Origin: Mesorhabditis belari | Lineage: Eukaryota; Nematoda; Chromadorea; Rhabditida; Rhabditidae | Direction of reading: 5' to 3' | NCBI GenBank assembly: GCA_958450365.1 | Contig: CAUEEP010000730.1 | Coordinates: forward strand, 832,001-896,000 | Length of the DNA: 64,000 nucleotides | In this document: in pieces, positions 11,304-24,018 of the stretch | Layout of the letters: every line of letters starts with the position of its first letter | Numbering within the stretch: position 1 is the stretch's first letter | Position numbers and translations under genes: made by a program | The notes under the pieces: model-generated | What the model was told of the DNA's origin: nothing | What the model saw: the letters and a program-made list of their open reading frames with translations, nothing else | Database searches by the model: none

Positions 11304-14300
11304 TTAAAAAATGAATATTTTCAATCTTGATAACCCCAATCATATAAAGCATTCAAGCAAATATTTCCTTCTAAATTGATTCGAGAGAAGAGAGACCCAC
11401 ATTTTATTTTTAAAGCATGATCCCTTCTTTGTTTTTTTTTGTGTTTTTGTTGATCGATCTTCTTCTTTTTCTTCTTGATTTGAATAGAAGAGAGAAAACA
11501 GAGAAAATTAAAAAAGAAAAATTGAAGGGGAGATCCGTCAGAAGACGGATTTCCGAAAAGAGAAAAGGACAACAACCGGTGATTCGAGTAAACCTGGAAA
11601 TTCAATCATTAAGAAAGGCATTTAGAGGAAAACAAAGATATTGGTAGAGCTTGAGGATACAACTGGATAGCTTCCTTGCATAAAGGATTATCAGAAAGCA
11701 CACAAAGCTTGTCTAAGAGTACTGGGGGTACTAAAAGTACTAAAAGGTGCTAATTTAGATACCGTATTTCCTCTATTAGATCGATCCTTCTAGTACTTCT
11801 AATAGAAAATAGAATATCTAAAAATATAGACAACAAGAGAGCTTTAGATCGGATGAAGGAGGAGGAAAAGAATGACATTAAAATAGAAATGAAGGAACAG
11901 GAAAGGTGAAGAGAAGAGATCAACAGTACTCCTCGTACTTCTAATAGAAAATAGGATATCTATAAATACATACAACAAGCTAGACGGAAGAGATCAACAG
12001 TACTTCTAGTACTTCTGATAGAAAATAGAATATCTATAAACAAGCTACAACAAGCTAGACAATTACCGTCTTTAAAAACGATAAAATAATCGCTTTCGAA
12101 AAGATTATCGATTTCGATTTCAACTTTTGGGTGTTCGGGAAACCCTCTCCTGTTATCTGCAACAGAAGGAAAGCGCACAAAATTCCCTAAACACCAAAAA
12201 AGAGAACTTTGCTCTCAGATTTCCCCGTTTTTTTTTCAGCGACAAATTGAGCAAAAATTTCTTGGATAGAGAATGAGAGCTTTAGATCGGATGAATCAAT
12301 TGAGGAAAACAATGACATTAAAATAGAAATAAAGGAACGGGAAAGGTGAAGAGAAGAAATCAACAGTTCGATGAGTAAGCATTTCAAGAAGAAAATAGAA
12401 TGATAGCTATTATGGAAATAAGAATGGAAATGATTCAAAGTATAACGATAACAAAAACGATATGAAAACTGTTTAAAGCAAACGCTTTGGTTTCAATTTT
12501 CAATTCAATTTCAATTTGTTGTCAAGTCTAAAAGTTGAAAGAACAATTATGGAATAGTGAAATCGATGTTTAAAGCAAATCTAAATGGAAAAATCAATCT
12601 TAATCAAATCAAACATTTAATAACTATTAAATAAAGAGAAATATTGAAAATACTGAAAATTTTGAATTGATTTGATTTGTTTAACGTCAAAAACGTCAAA
12701 TTCTAAATGATAATCAATTGATTGATTGATTGAGAGTGTTTGGTTGGTTTCTATTCGACAAAAAAAAAGTATTTGAGGGTCACAAAACGCGCAACATATA
12801 CGAGGGTTTCAATTTGCATTTCTTTGTTGTCAAGTCTAAAAGTTGAAAGGACAATTATGGAATAGTCTGAGTGAAATCGATGTTTAAAGCAAATCTAAAT
12901 GGAAAAATCAATCTTTATCAAATCAAACATTTAATAACTATTAAATAAATAGAAATATTGAAATTTTGAATTGATTTGATTTGTTTAACGTCAAAAACGT
13001 CAAATTCTAAATGATAATCAATTGATTGATTGATTGAGAGTGATTGGTTGGCCTCTATTCTCTCTAAAAAAAAGTATTTGAGGGTCACAAAACGCGCAAC
13101 ATATACGAGATGTTGATGGTAGAATGGAAGAAAGAGGAAAGAAAGGAGGAGATTTGTGGCGATCGGCACTGATATGAAGGAAATAGGGAACGGGTGGGGG
13201 AAGGAGGGGAAGAGGCGAGGGGTGAAGGGGTCGATCAATCACAAAAAGACTCTTCATTTTGTGATGCTCTTTTCGATGAGTGATCGTATTTGGAAAAGAG
13301 ACTAAAAAAGGGAGAATCGATTCATTTCCCCGCACCGAAAACCTCTGCAAAAGGGCTTCCCAATGGCAAACAGCCAATAATTTACCTTCTTTTCATATCA
13401 ATCGATTACATTTAAAGAATAAATTTGTTATTGAGAACAGAGGAATGACAATGCACTTGATCAAATCAATAGTCATTGATTTGGGAGAAATTTTTGTAGT
13501 TATTATTGGGGGAGGATAAACCTAGTCATAAGGGGTTTTTTTTCCCGCATTAGGGAAAAAGATAATTTTGTCATTTCGCCGCCGATCAATCCGCTTTACT
13601 CCCGGAGATATTTTGATCACCTGGTGGTATTCAAGACTGCTAAAAACAATGCGAGCATTGCCGAGACGTGAAAATGCTTGCTAACTTGTGAAATTACCAC
13701 ACCAAAACGCAGTCATGTACTTAGTTCAAGTGTTAGAATCTACGCAATCTGTATTTCGAACATCAATCTCGTGAGCCGGAAAGAACTTATGCCTACACCT
13801 GATATTACCGTAACTATTGAAGGAGGGTTACTATGATAAGTAAAACGGTTACTATAACAAGTAAAATTTGGTATTACTTACTAAACAGATATTACCGTAA
13901 CCAACCAATCCACCAATATCGCTTTATAATCCAAACATATCACTTTTCAGGAACGCGTGCCGAATTGGTGATATTTACTCCGTCAAACATATTATTTTAT
14001 TTGTGAGTAAATGAATATTTTCAAATAACAGAGTTCTCAATTTCAGCCAGTTTTCAGTTCAACGGCCTTCACAATAAAGTTGGTGGTCTTGGCGAAACGG
14101 ACGAAATGAAGGTGACATCTTGCGTAAATGGATTGGTTTTGAAAAGAAAAGAGGAATTCCGACCCTCAACCGCCCAAAAATAACCCGCTAAGGATTCAAT
14201 CGTTAGCGGCTGAAAATCTGAATCGGCTAACGACATATACACTGAATATTCGTGAATGTTTTCTAGCGTTTGTGACTTTTTAGGCTAATGTAACCGAACT

Positions 14301-14362
14301 CGTGATGAACAACTTTATAAACAATCCATTTGAATAAAACAACAAAACAGATAAATAAAGTT
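11304..14362. other. Intergenic, mostly duplicated A+T-rich sequence
   Basis: No gene could be supported. Minus-strand stretches at 12068-12155 and 11690-11660 have splice-like borders and short open frames, but no family resemblance and no consistent chain. Segments near 11840-11930 and 12278-12372 are direct repeats (shared GAGAGCTTTAGATCGGATGA), and so are the ~55-bp segments near 11935 and 12000. The last kilobase (13500-14362) shows nothing clear. Confidence 0.5.
12490..13105. repeat. Tandem duplication of ~305 bp
   Basis: The segment 12515-12805 is repeated at 12825-13105 with few changes. Both copies carry TTGTTGTCAAGTCTAAAAGT and the ATTGATTGATTGA tract, and both end with GGGTCACAAAACGCGCAACA. 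Confidence 0.85.
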
Positions 14363-16411
14363 TTAGGCTTTGTATCCTCTTGATGCCCTTCTGCCTCGAG
14401 CACGTTCAAACTTTCGGCCTTTCGCGCGCACCAAAGGTTTAGCATGACTGTGTGGAACTCCCGGGGCTTTTCCAAAGTGTTTTTCCGCCTCTCGAGCTTT
14501 TCGGGGTCCCTAAAACAAATATTAAAGACTGGTGATTCAAAAAAGAAAACAATTCTTTTTTCGATGTTCGCTAAGTAGGTATAGGAAGACTTCCTATAAA
14601 GAATTATCAAGATCCATTTCTTGATAAGCTTATTCCTGATCAATCAAGCGTTATACAAAACATTTTTAATGTTTTCTTTTTGATCATTTGTTGCATATTA
14701 CAACATATTACAACTTAAATTTGACTTAAATGTTGCCAAAAGTGGTAAAGCAAGAGTGGCTTTTTCTTTAGGTATTTGTCCCTAAAGAATAAATTCTTGA
14801 TAACGCCTGATTGATAAGGATTCGAATTGCTAGCGTTTGAATTGATAATTCTTGATAAGCCCAACTTTTCGGTAATTGTATTCGTGTTGTTTGTATTTAA
14901 TGAACGATAGTCTCATATGCAAGAGTATCGGCAAACATCTACAATTCTTTTTATCTCCCGGAATAAACTCTGATCCCATGAGAGAAATAAGAGTGAAAAA
15001 AGGAGAATTGAAGTCTTTTTCGTTTAAAGAATGATGATTCAAAATGCATACTTGAATGAGAAGTGTGTTTTCACCATGAGGAGAACGCTGGGCAAGTTGA
15101 TCCAAAGTAATGATTTCACCTCCAGCTTTCAGAATGCGAGCACGAGCTCCTTCCGTGACGCGAAGAGCGGCGAGCTAAAATCGGAAAAAATAACATTTCC
15201 AAAATGCAGGCCACATTTGCTTTTTTTGCAAAAATGAACTAAATCTTCCCAAGAATACACTTAACATTCCAAATAGAGTGCAAATTAGGCACAGACTTAC
15301 TTTGCACCTCCTTTCCTTAAGTATTTGCTAGTCTGTGGTTTCGCACACACCGTAAAAACTCTAATAGAACGGCCCTCTATAGGAGCGTCGCGTAGTCTAA
15401 GTTTACTCTCAAACAAGCGCTCAATCTTGACACGTTTGTACGTCTGTTTCTGCACGCTTGGGTATCAAATTCAAGTAGAGGATGGGTGATTTTTCTGAGA
15501 TATAATACATATTTTTAACATTAACCAGTGCTTAGAAAAAAGATTGAAAAGTCGCAAAAAAAGACGCCGATTTTCAATCATTTTTTTTCTAAGCGCTGGT
15601 TAATGCTAAAAATATGCATTATATCTCAAAAAAATCACCCATCCTCTACTTGAATTTGATACCCAAGCGTGCAGAAACAGATGTCTAGAGACTTACAAAA
15701 ACTACACATTTTAACAAGAACGCAGAAAATAATTGAAAACGATTTGAACTACTCACGGTAAACTTGGGAACGTCGTTGAGGCGAACATCATCGGTAACGG
15801 TACTGCAGGTGACGACGATCTTGTTGTCATTGCCTTTACGCTTGAGGAAACGGGCGATACGGGCAATCGAGATTGGAGCACGATGTCTGCGAGCCATAAA
15901 AAGCCTCTTGAGAACGATGCTGTTGAATTTCTTTCCTGTGCGGTTGGCTAAGTAGCGATAGACCTAAAATTTTAGAGTTAAAATAGTGGCACTAATAAAG
16001 TTCGGGTGAGTACTTTGACTTGATCCGGCCAGAACCTATTTTACGCGTTTTTTTTGTAGTCTGGGTTTGCAATTTCTGGGGTAATAAAATACGCTTAATC
16101 TATTGGTAATATTTTTAGAGTGTTTAGAGTTATACTTCAGCTAGTTCAACAAAACATGAATAAAGATTGTTCAAAATTTTCTAAAAATATCACCAATAGA
16201 CCCAGCCTGTTTGATTAACCCAGAAAAAAATTAAATAACATTGGAAAACGGTCGAAAAATACGATTTAACCAAATCAGATCGAACTTTATTAGTACCAAA
16301 ATAGTTAACGATAAAGCTAACCTTAACAAGTACACGAAGGTATGGATCCTCGCTTTTTGGGGCCGTGCGGCGAACCTTACGGTCATTCTTATGATTGATG
16401 TCAATTCCCAT
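14363..16411 (-). CDS. rpl-18: 60S ribosomal protein L18 (eL18)
   Basis: A structural protein of the large cytosolic ribosomal subunit. Four exons on the minus strand: 16411-16322, 15963-15757, 15174-15052 and 14509-14363. They encode 188 residues, the usual length of eukaryotic L18. The start [20 protein letters not shown], the middle [13 protein letters not shown], the motif [20 protein letters not shown] and the basic end [18 protein letters not shown] are all diagnostic of the family. All joins are phase 0. The first exon is preceded by CTTGCTGGTAG, which could be a trans-splice acceptor three bases before the ATG. The second intron (15175-15756) holds a family C foldback element. Confidence 0.97.
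15350..15695. repeat. Foldback element, family C
   Basis: Lies in an rpl-18 intron. The arms around 15460-15560 and 15575-15675 pair, sharing GAGGATGGGTGATTTTT and its complement. The outer end ACCGTAAAAACTCTAATAG resembles the family B end. A second copy is at 41625-41863. Confidence 0.8.
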
Positions 16412-17026
16412 CTTCTACCAGCAAGTTCGAATTGTCTAAAAATCAAAATATAGAATAATTAAAGAATGAAAGGTCAAAATTTTGTAGAAAAATGAACAAA
16501 TTTGCGGATGAGAAATTCCCAAAGGTGAGCAGAGAAAATCCCAGACGGAATTGATGGGTACGGTAGAAAAAATGGTTAAGTGCAAAATAAAAAGCACCTG
16601 CACAAAATGCTCTAAAACAACAAGAGTAATGAAAACAACAACAACAATAATGAACTTCGAAGCGCCATTTTGGTAGAAGTTTGTTAAAATTTTAAGAAAG
16701 AGAATAATAATTACATTTGTGACATGTGACGATGACTTGATTGAGAGCTACACGAGTTTCTGTTTACTTGTTTACTTGTTTAGTGTCAAATTTTTGAGTC
16801 TTTGTGTCGAAGGCTAGCCTATATTCGTGCAAGAATATCAGAATGACTCGCAGTAAGTATACGCTTTCAGACTTACAATTTGGTAGTGATACTTTCTAAG
16901 AAGCGATAAACAACGGTCTTGTTTCTGATCCGTCTGCCATCATGTCCGATGTGTTTTGACATGAAAAGGTGATTCAAATAAGCAAAAACTTTAGGGTTAA
17001 CTTGTTAACTGGTTCGACTCAGGTTT
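16412..17026. other. rpl-18 upstream region
   Basis: No gene is supported. A 29-codon minus-strand frame at 16962-16873 (MSKHIGHDGRRIRNKTVVYR...) is basic and ends in a stop, but it matches no family I know and is not flanked by other exons. The region probably contains the rpl-18 promoter; no specific element is recognised. Confidence 0.4.
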
Positions 17027-18090
17027 GTATCTTTTCCTCTATACCCTTTTTCACAACCACCAGCACCCAAACCTCTGTATACGGTAAAAGCTGCTCAACG
17101 ATCAGCCAACTTCAGTGGAAGATCGATTGAGTAGATCGATACCATCCTGAATTACTTATACAGGGTGCGTGAACATTATTGATCGCCTCTATAAGCCTTG
17201 TAATTTCCTTGAAAACTTGTCCACAAAGATAGATTTCATTGTAAAACAATGAAAATAATCCATAAAAACAAAAAAAAGTTAATAAAACTCGGTTTGACCT
17301 TCTTTTGCTAGAATGCACTGGTGAAGACTACTTGGAAAAAAATAGACCGTGCGCCGTAGGCAACCTTCATCAAAATCGCCTCAATCTTTCGATTAAAGAT
17401 ATGAAAATCATTTCAAATCTTTATTCGATTGATATTTTAATCGTTCTTTGTTTTAATTTAGCAAAATAAGGGTTCTGAAGAGGCTACAAAATTGAACAGG
17501 TTGCCTTTGCGTCAGGGTTGCACAGTCCAAGCGGTATGCGTAGGCTCATCCTAATGGAAGACGTATGGATTAGCCCCAAAATGTAAATCTTTTCAAAAAA
17601 TTAAGCCAAGGATGACCTTTTTAATTAAAATATCACTAAAATAAAGATTTGAAGTGATTTTCATATCTTTAATCGAAAGCTATTTTGATGAAGATTGCCT
17701 ACGGCGCACGGTCCATTTTTTTTCCAGGTAGTCTTCACGAGTGCATCCGAGCAAAAGAAGGTCAAACCGAGTTTTATTAACTTTTTTTTGTTTTAGTGGA
17801 TTATTTTCATTGTTTTACAATGAAATTTATCTTTGTCGACAAGTTTTCAAAAAAATCACAAGGCTTATAGAGGCGATCAATAATTTTCACGCACCCTGTA
17901 TAAGTAATTCAGGATGGTATCGATCTACTCAATCGACCCTCCACTGAAGTTGGCTGATTGTTGAGCGACTTCTACCGTATACAGAGGTTTGGGTGCTGGT
18001 GGTTGTGAAAAAGGGTATAGGGGAAAAGATACAAACCTGAGTTTTTCAAGAAAATCACAAGGCTTATAGAGGCGATCAATAATTTTCACG
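17027..18090. repeat. 1-kb palindromic element
   Basis: The left arm 17027-17425 and the right arm 17640-18033 are inverted copies, including CAGGGTGCGTGAACATTATT and ACCGTGCGCCGTAGGCAA with their complements. A 35-bp fragment of the right arm, TTATAGAGGCGATCAATAAT, is repeated again at 18062-18100. The arms carry open frames of ~68 codons, but these are mirror images and not genes. Size and structure suggest a foldback DNA transposon. Confidence 0.88.
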
Positions 18091-18566
18091 CACCCTGTAT
18101 GGGTATTCTTTCTATGGTTTTAATAAGGTTACAGCTATTTCAGAGGCATACATAAATGTAGATAAAGATATAACAATGATACCATTATCTTCTTCTCTTG
18201 ATGCACCTCGACCAAGAACTTCTACTTGAAGAACGACGATTTTACTCGACGAAAAGGGAACTAGGTAATATGAGAGCAGACATGATGTAATACTATGAAG
18301 TGATTACTGTATTCAGTACGGATTATTGTATACTTAACAAGTTATAGAGTTGAAGCGAAATCGAATCGGAACAATTTTTGATGGAAAAAAGGACGAGAAG
18401 GTGCACAAAAAAAAATTGATCCAAAAGCAGAAATCCAGAAACGATTCGAAGATCTGAAACACAACTGCTTTCCGAATTCTATTAAATCTTAATTCACCTA
18501 AAGATTATTTATCTGACACCATTTTACACAATCACTTTTCACAACAATTTTTCTAATACATACACT

Positions 18567-18795
18567 ACTGGACAATGAAATATCATATTTGAAAATCGAT
18601 CGTCACTTTCGCGCGTCTGTAACTCCCTTATCTTTACCGTATTTCTAAATATTAATATTACCATTGTGTAGCCCTTGAAAAGAGCTTTCAGAAAATGTAT
18701 AACACTAATAGTTTAAACTCAAAGACAAGGGAGTTACAGACGCGCGAAAGTGACGATCTTTTTTCAAATATGATATTTCATTGTCCAGTACTGTA
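18567..18795. mobile_element. MITE, family D
   Basis: Terminal inverted repeats of ~70-100 bp with the end CTGGACAATGAAATATCAT. The inner arms carry GACGCGCGAAAGTGACGAT and its complement. A nearly identical copy is at 57558-57790 inside another transposon. A solo end, ATTTCATTGTCCAGTACTGT, lies at 19071-19090. There is no transposase. The class is likely Tc1/mariner-type, judged from TA-rich flanks. Confidence 0.88.
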
Positions 18796-19090
18796 CGTAC
18801 GATTAAGTTTTTTTTCTTTTGGGGCATTAGAGTAGCGACCTTCTGTGAAAACTTAGAAACCGTAAAATAGGCATCAACTCTTGCATCAACTACTATTATT
18901 CGGTGCACGGAAAAATGCGGTAAAGCTTTCACTTGTACTTGTGCAAGTCAAACACTTGACATTCAACTATACGTACTTGTACTTACCAATTCTCAAAGTT
19001 GAATCCAAACGGCAGATTTACCCTGTACGTGATGTCAAGTATCTATAAGGATGGACTTGCTTTTATTTTTATTTCATTGTCCAGTACTGT

Positions 19091-21041
19091 ACATAGATAA
19101 AATGCATAAAAATCTGTATTGTTATACGATGAAAGATTTTGACAGTTGTATTTTCTGAATCATAATTCCATTTGTCGGAAGAGCAGTATTAACAATTTGT
19201 TGTTATTCATTCAACTTACAGTTTTTCATTTGATTTTTTTAAAATTACTAGAACGGAAATTCATGGTAGAGTGTAGGAAAATGAAGAGAAAAAGAGCGGG
19301 AAAGCTTTCCTTGTCTTTTTCGAGGACGTTGCAACCGATTTGAATCCTGATTTCATGCAAACTCCGCCCCCATCAATGAAAAAAAGAGTTTTCTTTCGTG
19401 GTGAGTCTCCATCTTTCATTCGCCATCTATCTAAACAATCATTTAGGTATTCTGCATTCTTCTAACTTGTAGATTTGCTAGTTTTAAGGATTTCTATCAA
19501 GGATTCTATCATGGATTCTATCATGGATTCTATCAAGGGTTTAAAGGATTTCTATCAATTTTCCCATACCTAGAAGGATCACTTCTCTGTACTTTCTTAA
19601 AGCTTCGAATCTTTTTTTGTCAATAAGGTCTTGGAGGTCATTCTGAAATGGGATACGAGACGAACAAGGCTCTCCCTTCGAAATTTCCCCAACTCTTATC
19701 TAGGCCGTTCAATCGGCAATTCGTTGTTCTCCCCCATGCACATCCCCCTTTCCAATTCACATTTATTTCGATTACTTTGGTAAACACTTTTTCGAGTCTA
19801 GAAAATATCGATCAAATATCTAGAAATATCGTTCAAATATTTGAGCTCATTAAAATAAATCAATTCTACTTGATTCAAAGTTGAGACAGACTATAGCTTG
19901 ATTGATATGAATTCTCTTTATCCATCTTTGAGCTTCAAAGGAGCTTTCAGGAGCTTTAAAGGAACTAAATAGGAACTACAAAGGAGCTATAATGTGTAGC
20001 TTCTGGTCTCTGGCTAAGATCAATATGTAGCTTCTGGTCGATCACAATAACTGATCAACTAATTGGACTAATAGAAGTAAAGATTTGAAATGAAGTTTGT
20101 GATTGATCAGAACGATCTCTCGTATTCTGATTTGAAAAATGTCTTTTGGAAACTATTGAAACTATTGAAATTATCTGCATTAAATCAAGCTATGAATCAA
20201 GCTATTAAATCAAGCATTAAATCAAGCTATAGTCTGTCTCTTTATCCATCAGACTTCTTTATCCATCTTTATCCAGCTTGTTGAAATTTTTGTGGATGAA
20301 ATTTCATTCCAATCTTTCCAATGAAATGGAAAGATGGAATTGCCAGGCAACGATGGACCCATGACATTGAATGACTGAAATCTCCCCGACGATCCCCTCT
20401 TTTCTGAAGGTGAAGTCGACCTTGTGGCTCTTCCTCTTTCTTCCATTCAGACCCCACCACTTATTCGTTTGTTTTTGTGGTGACTCTGCATCAAAAGACA
20501 GACATCCTTTCACCCTTTTCTACCGTAAGACCGTATGGGTGCCATCTGCGGGATGTGAGAGATGAATCCCATTTGGACCTTTCACCACTGAAAGAAACCC
20601 ATTTGAATTTTCATCGTGAATCAACCACACCAACAGTCAACCTCTGCCCAATCCATTGTAACCTCTCCCCTATCCTCATGGTTCTAGTTTCAATAACAAT
20701 AATAGCAATAACAATAACACACTTGTTCATAAAACATTCTTAAAGCTAAAACTGAGATGGGTGCATGATGAAATTGAATGCCAAAATTTCGAAAGACAAA
20801 TTTCGAAATGTTCTTCTTTGAAATCTTCGCTAGATTATTTTCTATTCATAAACAAAAAATTTAAACAATATAATTGAAGAATATAATTGAAGAATATAAA
20901 TAAATAATCTATAAAACAATATAATTGAAGAATTTCTCTAAAATTTAAAGTAAATTTTCGTTTTCGATCATTTGATTAGAAAATTTAGACTCGATCAAAT
21001 ATTCTCGATCAAATATTCTTAAAGCTCTACAACTGGGATTG
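19091..21041. other. Intergenic, no gene recognised
   Basis: A+T-rich sequence with short repeats (ATTCTATCA around 19490-19545, AGGAGCT around 19930-19990, AATATAATTGAAG at 20865-20930). Several open frames exist but none shows a family motif or splice chain. First exons of the chloride-channel gene could lie here unseen. Confidence 0.45.
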
Positions 21042-21156
21042 TCGAATAAGCATATTCGAAGCATCGATCACATGTCGATGAGCTTGTTTTTCATTCTAAA
21101 GACATGAGCTCACTTAAATTGAAAGGAACAAACAACAAAGAATGTGTCAGGCATCC
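21042..21156 (-). pseudogene. Inverted copy of chloride-channel exons 3/4
   Basis: Read on the minus strand, these 115 bp equal 26059-26173 with two substitutions. They contain the end of the exon coding WMPDTFF, the whole 41-bp intron and most of the exon coding NEKQAHRHVIDAPNMLIR. No other channel exon is found beside it, so it is a partial inverted duplication. Confidence 0.9.
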
Positions 21157-22092
21157 TGTAGTTTTCTTCTACAACTTTTTTTGATGCCTACAACTGTCTC
21201 AACTGTTGGATTGAAGTTTTCTTCATTCAAAAACATTGTGATCATTTGATGTTTGTTTGTTTTTGTAAATTTTGATCTTGTTAAGGATTTGAGAGGGCTT
21301 AATTATTTGATTTATTTAAAGTTTCATTTCAAGAATTTCAGTTTAGGGGATTTGGGATTGAGGGGATTTGAAAATAGCCTGAAATAGAATTGAATATAAA
21401 ACTCAAAAGGCAATTTCTTTAATCTTTTCAGTGAGTGAAGAAGGAGTACGGTGCTGGGTAGTACATTACTTGGGAATAGCTTCGAGTCGATGACATTCTT
21501 TATATCTTTCCTGCTTCAATTTCTACACAATCTAGTTTTTCATAAGACTATAAGTGAATGAACCACCTGGATGGACAGAAAAACCCTTCAATTCCCCCGA
21601 AACCTTATGCCCCAATTTTACCATTTCGTTGAGCTTTTCTCGATTCCTTTTTTCAACCAATCGTCTTCGAGGGAGAGCCTTGAATTTATAGCCTCAATCC
21701 AGCTGTCCCTTCAAAAAGGATTCTGGACAAAACCTTCTTCAATTCTCGTCATTCATCGAATTCGTTTGCCTATGACTATGAGGTTTATTTGTTTAAATCC
21801 CTTGTTTCTTGTATTTGTTGAATGGTAAACTGCTATCTAGTGATATCTAGTGATGATTGTAGTTTTAGTAACCTACTGTAACCGAGCTTTGAGTTGAAAC
21901 TGTTAATGAATGCCTTCATTTTGATGTTAACAATAGATTCTTTGCTTTACTTTCCCTTTCCCCAATCGAAATTCTCTGGCGATCTCATCAAAAAGGCGAG
22001 CCGAAACCGATCATTGGGCATTTCGAATCGTCATTTTTGATGCCTTTGCCTCGAGTAAAAAAGATAACCCCAACAATTTTATAAAGTTTACA
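21157..22092. other. Intergenic, no gene recognised
   Basis: An open frame at 21571-21828 has no recognised motif. Nothing else is seen. Confidence 0.4.
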
Positions 22093-22574
22093 TACCGTAA
22101 ATACTACAGTTAATTACAACTGGACCCCACCCCTCTCGTACAGTCGCGTAGTCGCAAAAGTTTTTTAGTATTTCATTTTTCGCAAAGCGCCCGTACTTTC
22201 AAAAAATGCGTCTTTGGTATCAAAAAATAGCCCTGAATTTCAGCTATTTTTTGATACTTAAGCACACACTGTAGCATAAAACAGTGTCGAGAAAAATGCG
22301 TTTAAAGTTAGATTACGCGACGCTCCGACCGCCATTAGAGGGAAGCGTAGTCGCAAATGTTTTTAGTATTTCATTTTTTTTAAAGCGCCCGTACTTTCAA
22401 AAAATGCGTCTTTGGTATCAAAAAATAGCCCTGAAATTCAGGGCTATTCTTTTGATACCTAAGCCCGCATTTTAGCATAAACCAGTGTCGAGAAAAACTC
22501 GTTCAAAGCTAGACTACGCAACGCTCCGCACCGTCATTATGGGGGTGGGGTACTATTACAGTATTTACGGTATG
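22093..22574. repeat. Foldback element, family B
   Basis: The ends are ACCGTAAATACTACAGTTA and its partner TACTATTACAGTATTTACGGT. Inner blocks repeat GCGTCTTTGGTATCAAAAAA. Copies are at 26307-26776 and 35290-35556, both inside introns. Confidence 0.88.
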
Positions 22575-22959
22575 TGATTTCATAAGTGCTTTTATATGTG
22601 CTTAGAATTCGAAAAATCTTGTAGATTTGATGAGATGTACAGAAATGATCTTTCCTAGTGTTCAATTGTATCTATATTCTACAATAAACCAACAATAACA
22701 CTCGACCTTATCTCGAAAATTAAAAATTAAAAATGAAACTTGAAAAAGATGTCAATTTAATGATAAATGATATCCGTCTGAGCATCGATCACCTTTAAAG
22801 TTTTTCAAAAAGTTAAACTGATCAGTTTTCTCTCAAAATTTGCTCATTTTTCGGATTGATTTGAGCCAAAAACTAACAAAAACTAACAAAATCTAACAAA
22901 ATCTTTCTACGAGTTTCATCCTTTTCTATTAAAAAAATCAATTTTTTTATCAACTTTTA

Positions 22960-24018
22960 GTAATTTTCTTGACAAAAACTCCAAAAGACTTACTAAAATA
23001 CAATCGAAATTCTTTATAACAAATTGGAAAGGATCAAAACAAATTTTTTGTTATAACAAGTTTTGTTAGAGTGCTGTTACATCTCAGCGTTGACTGAGAT
23101 CGAAAATTCCATTCCATTATATAGAGTTTTTCGTTATAGAGATAGTCAATTGTATTTATATTTATCGTTTATATTTTGTTATAAAGAAAAACTCTATATA
23201 ATGGAATGGAATTTTAGATCTCAGTCGACGCTGAGATGTAACAGCACTCTATATAACAAAAAATTTGTTTTGATCCTTTCCATTTTGTTATAAAGAATGT
23301 CGATTGTAATGGTTGATAGGTTGATGCATAAGTGTTTTTGTTCCTTTTCGTCTGCCGTTTCAAGCCAACAAATGCACCAATTAAAATACGGTTGATTTCA
23401 TTAGAAAAAGCAATTATTTTTCTGCAAAATAACATTAAAACGGGTTTAAAAATATTTAATGCCTGGATTTTCTTGAGAGTATGAAGTCGGGTAGTCAAAA
23501 AGGGCTAACTCGATGATGCGGTTTAGACACCTTAGCTAAAGAAAACCTATCTTCGTGTCAATAGATAAAAGATAGAGAAAAAAACGTTTGATATTTCGCC
23601 AAAATTTCAGAGAAATTCATTCAGCCAATTTTTCCGTAGAGTTTTTTATAGATTTTTACGAAAAAGGCGTTTTTCACTCTCGAATTTGCTTCAAAGTGAA
23701 CCGAAATTCATTTAAAAAGATGCAAATTGAACAAAAAACACTTTTTTTATAGAGCAAACTATAGATTAATTGGTGAATTTGTTACTTTTTAACAGAAGTA
23801 CGAAAAAAACGAAAAGACTTATGCATCAACCTAATATTTTGTTATAAAGAAAAACTCTATATAATGGAATGGAATTTTAGATCTCAATCGACGCTGAGAT
23901 GTAACAGCACTCTATATAACAAAAAATTTGTTTTGATCCTTTCCATTTTGTTATAAAGAATGTCGATTGTATTTTAGTAAATCTTTTGGAGTTTTTGTCA
24001 AGAAAATTACTAAAAATG
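22960..24018. mobile_element. Foldback element (family E) interrupted by a mariner-like insertion
   Basis: Left arm 22960-23150 and right arm 23170-23310 pair (CTGTTACATCTCAGCG with complement, ATAATGGAATGGAATTTTAG with complement). A second direct copy of the right arm lies at 23833-24018 and continues into the complement of the extreme left end. Between the two right arms sits the element 23317-23833. Confidence 0.82.
23317..23833. mobile_element. Non-autonomous mariner-like element
   Basis: About 517 bp with terminal inverted repeats AGGTTGATGCATAAGT and ACTTATGCATCAACCT next to TA-like flanks. The end sequence resembles mariner-family termini. No intact transposase frame was found, so it is probably a deletion derivative. 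Confidence 0.72.

Noticed and set aside
17112..17947. Two similar 68-residue proteins on opposite strands (17112-17318 and 17741-17947)
   Set aside because: They are the two arms of one palindromic element, so their likeness is structural and not evidence of genes.
19995..20060. Weak likeness to U2 snRNA (GGCTAAGATCAATATGTAG)
   Set aside because: Only one ~20-base stretch is similar. The branch-site-pairing and Sm-site regions are not found and the segment is part of a local direct repeat (GTAGCTTCTGGTC).
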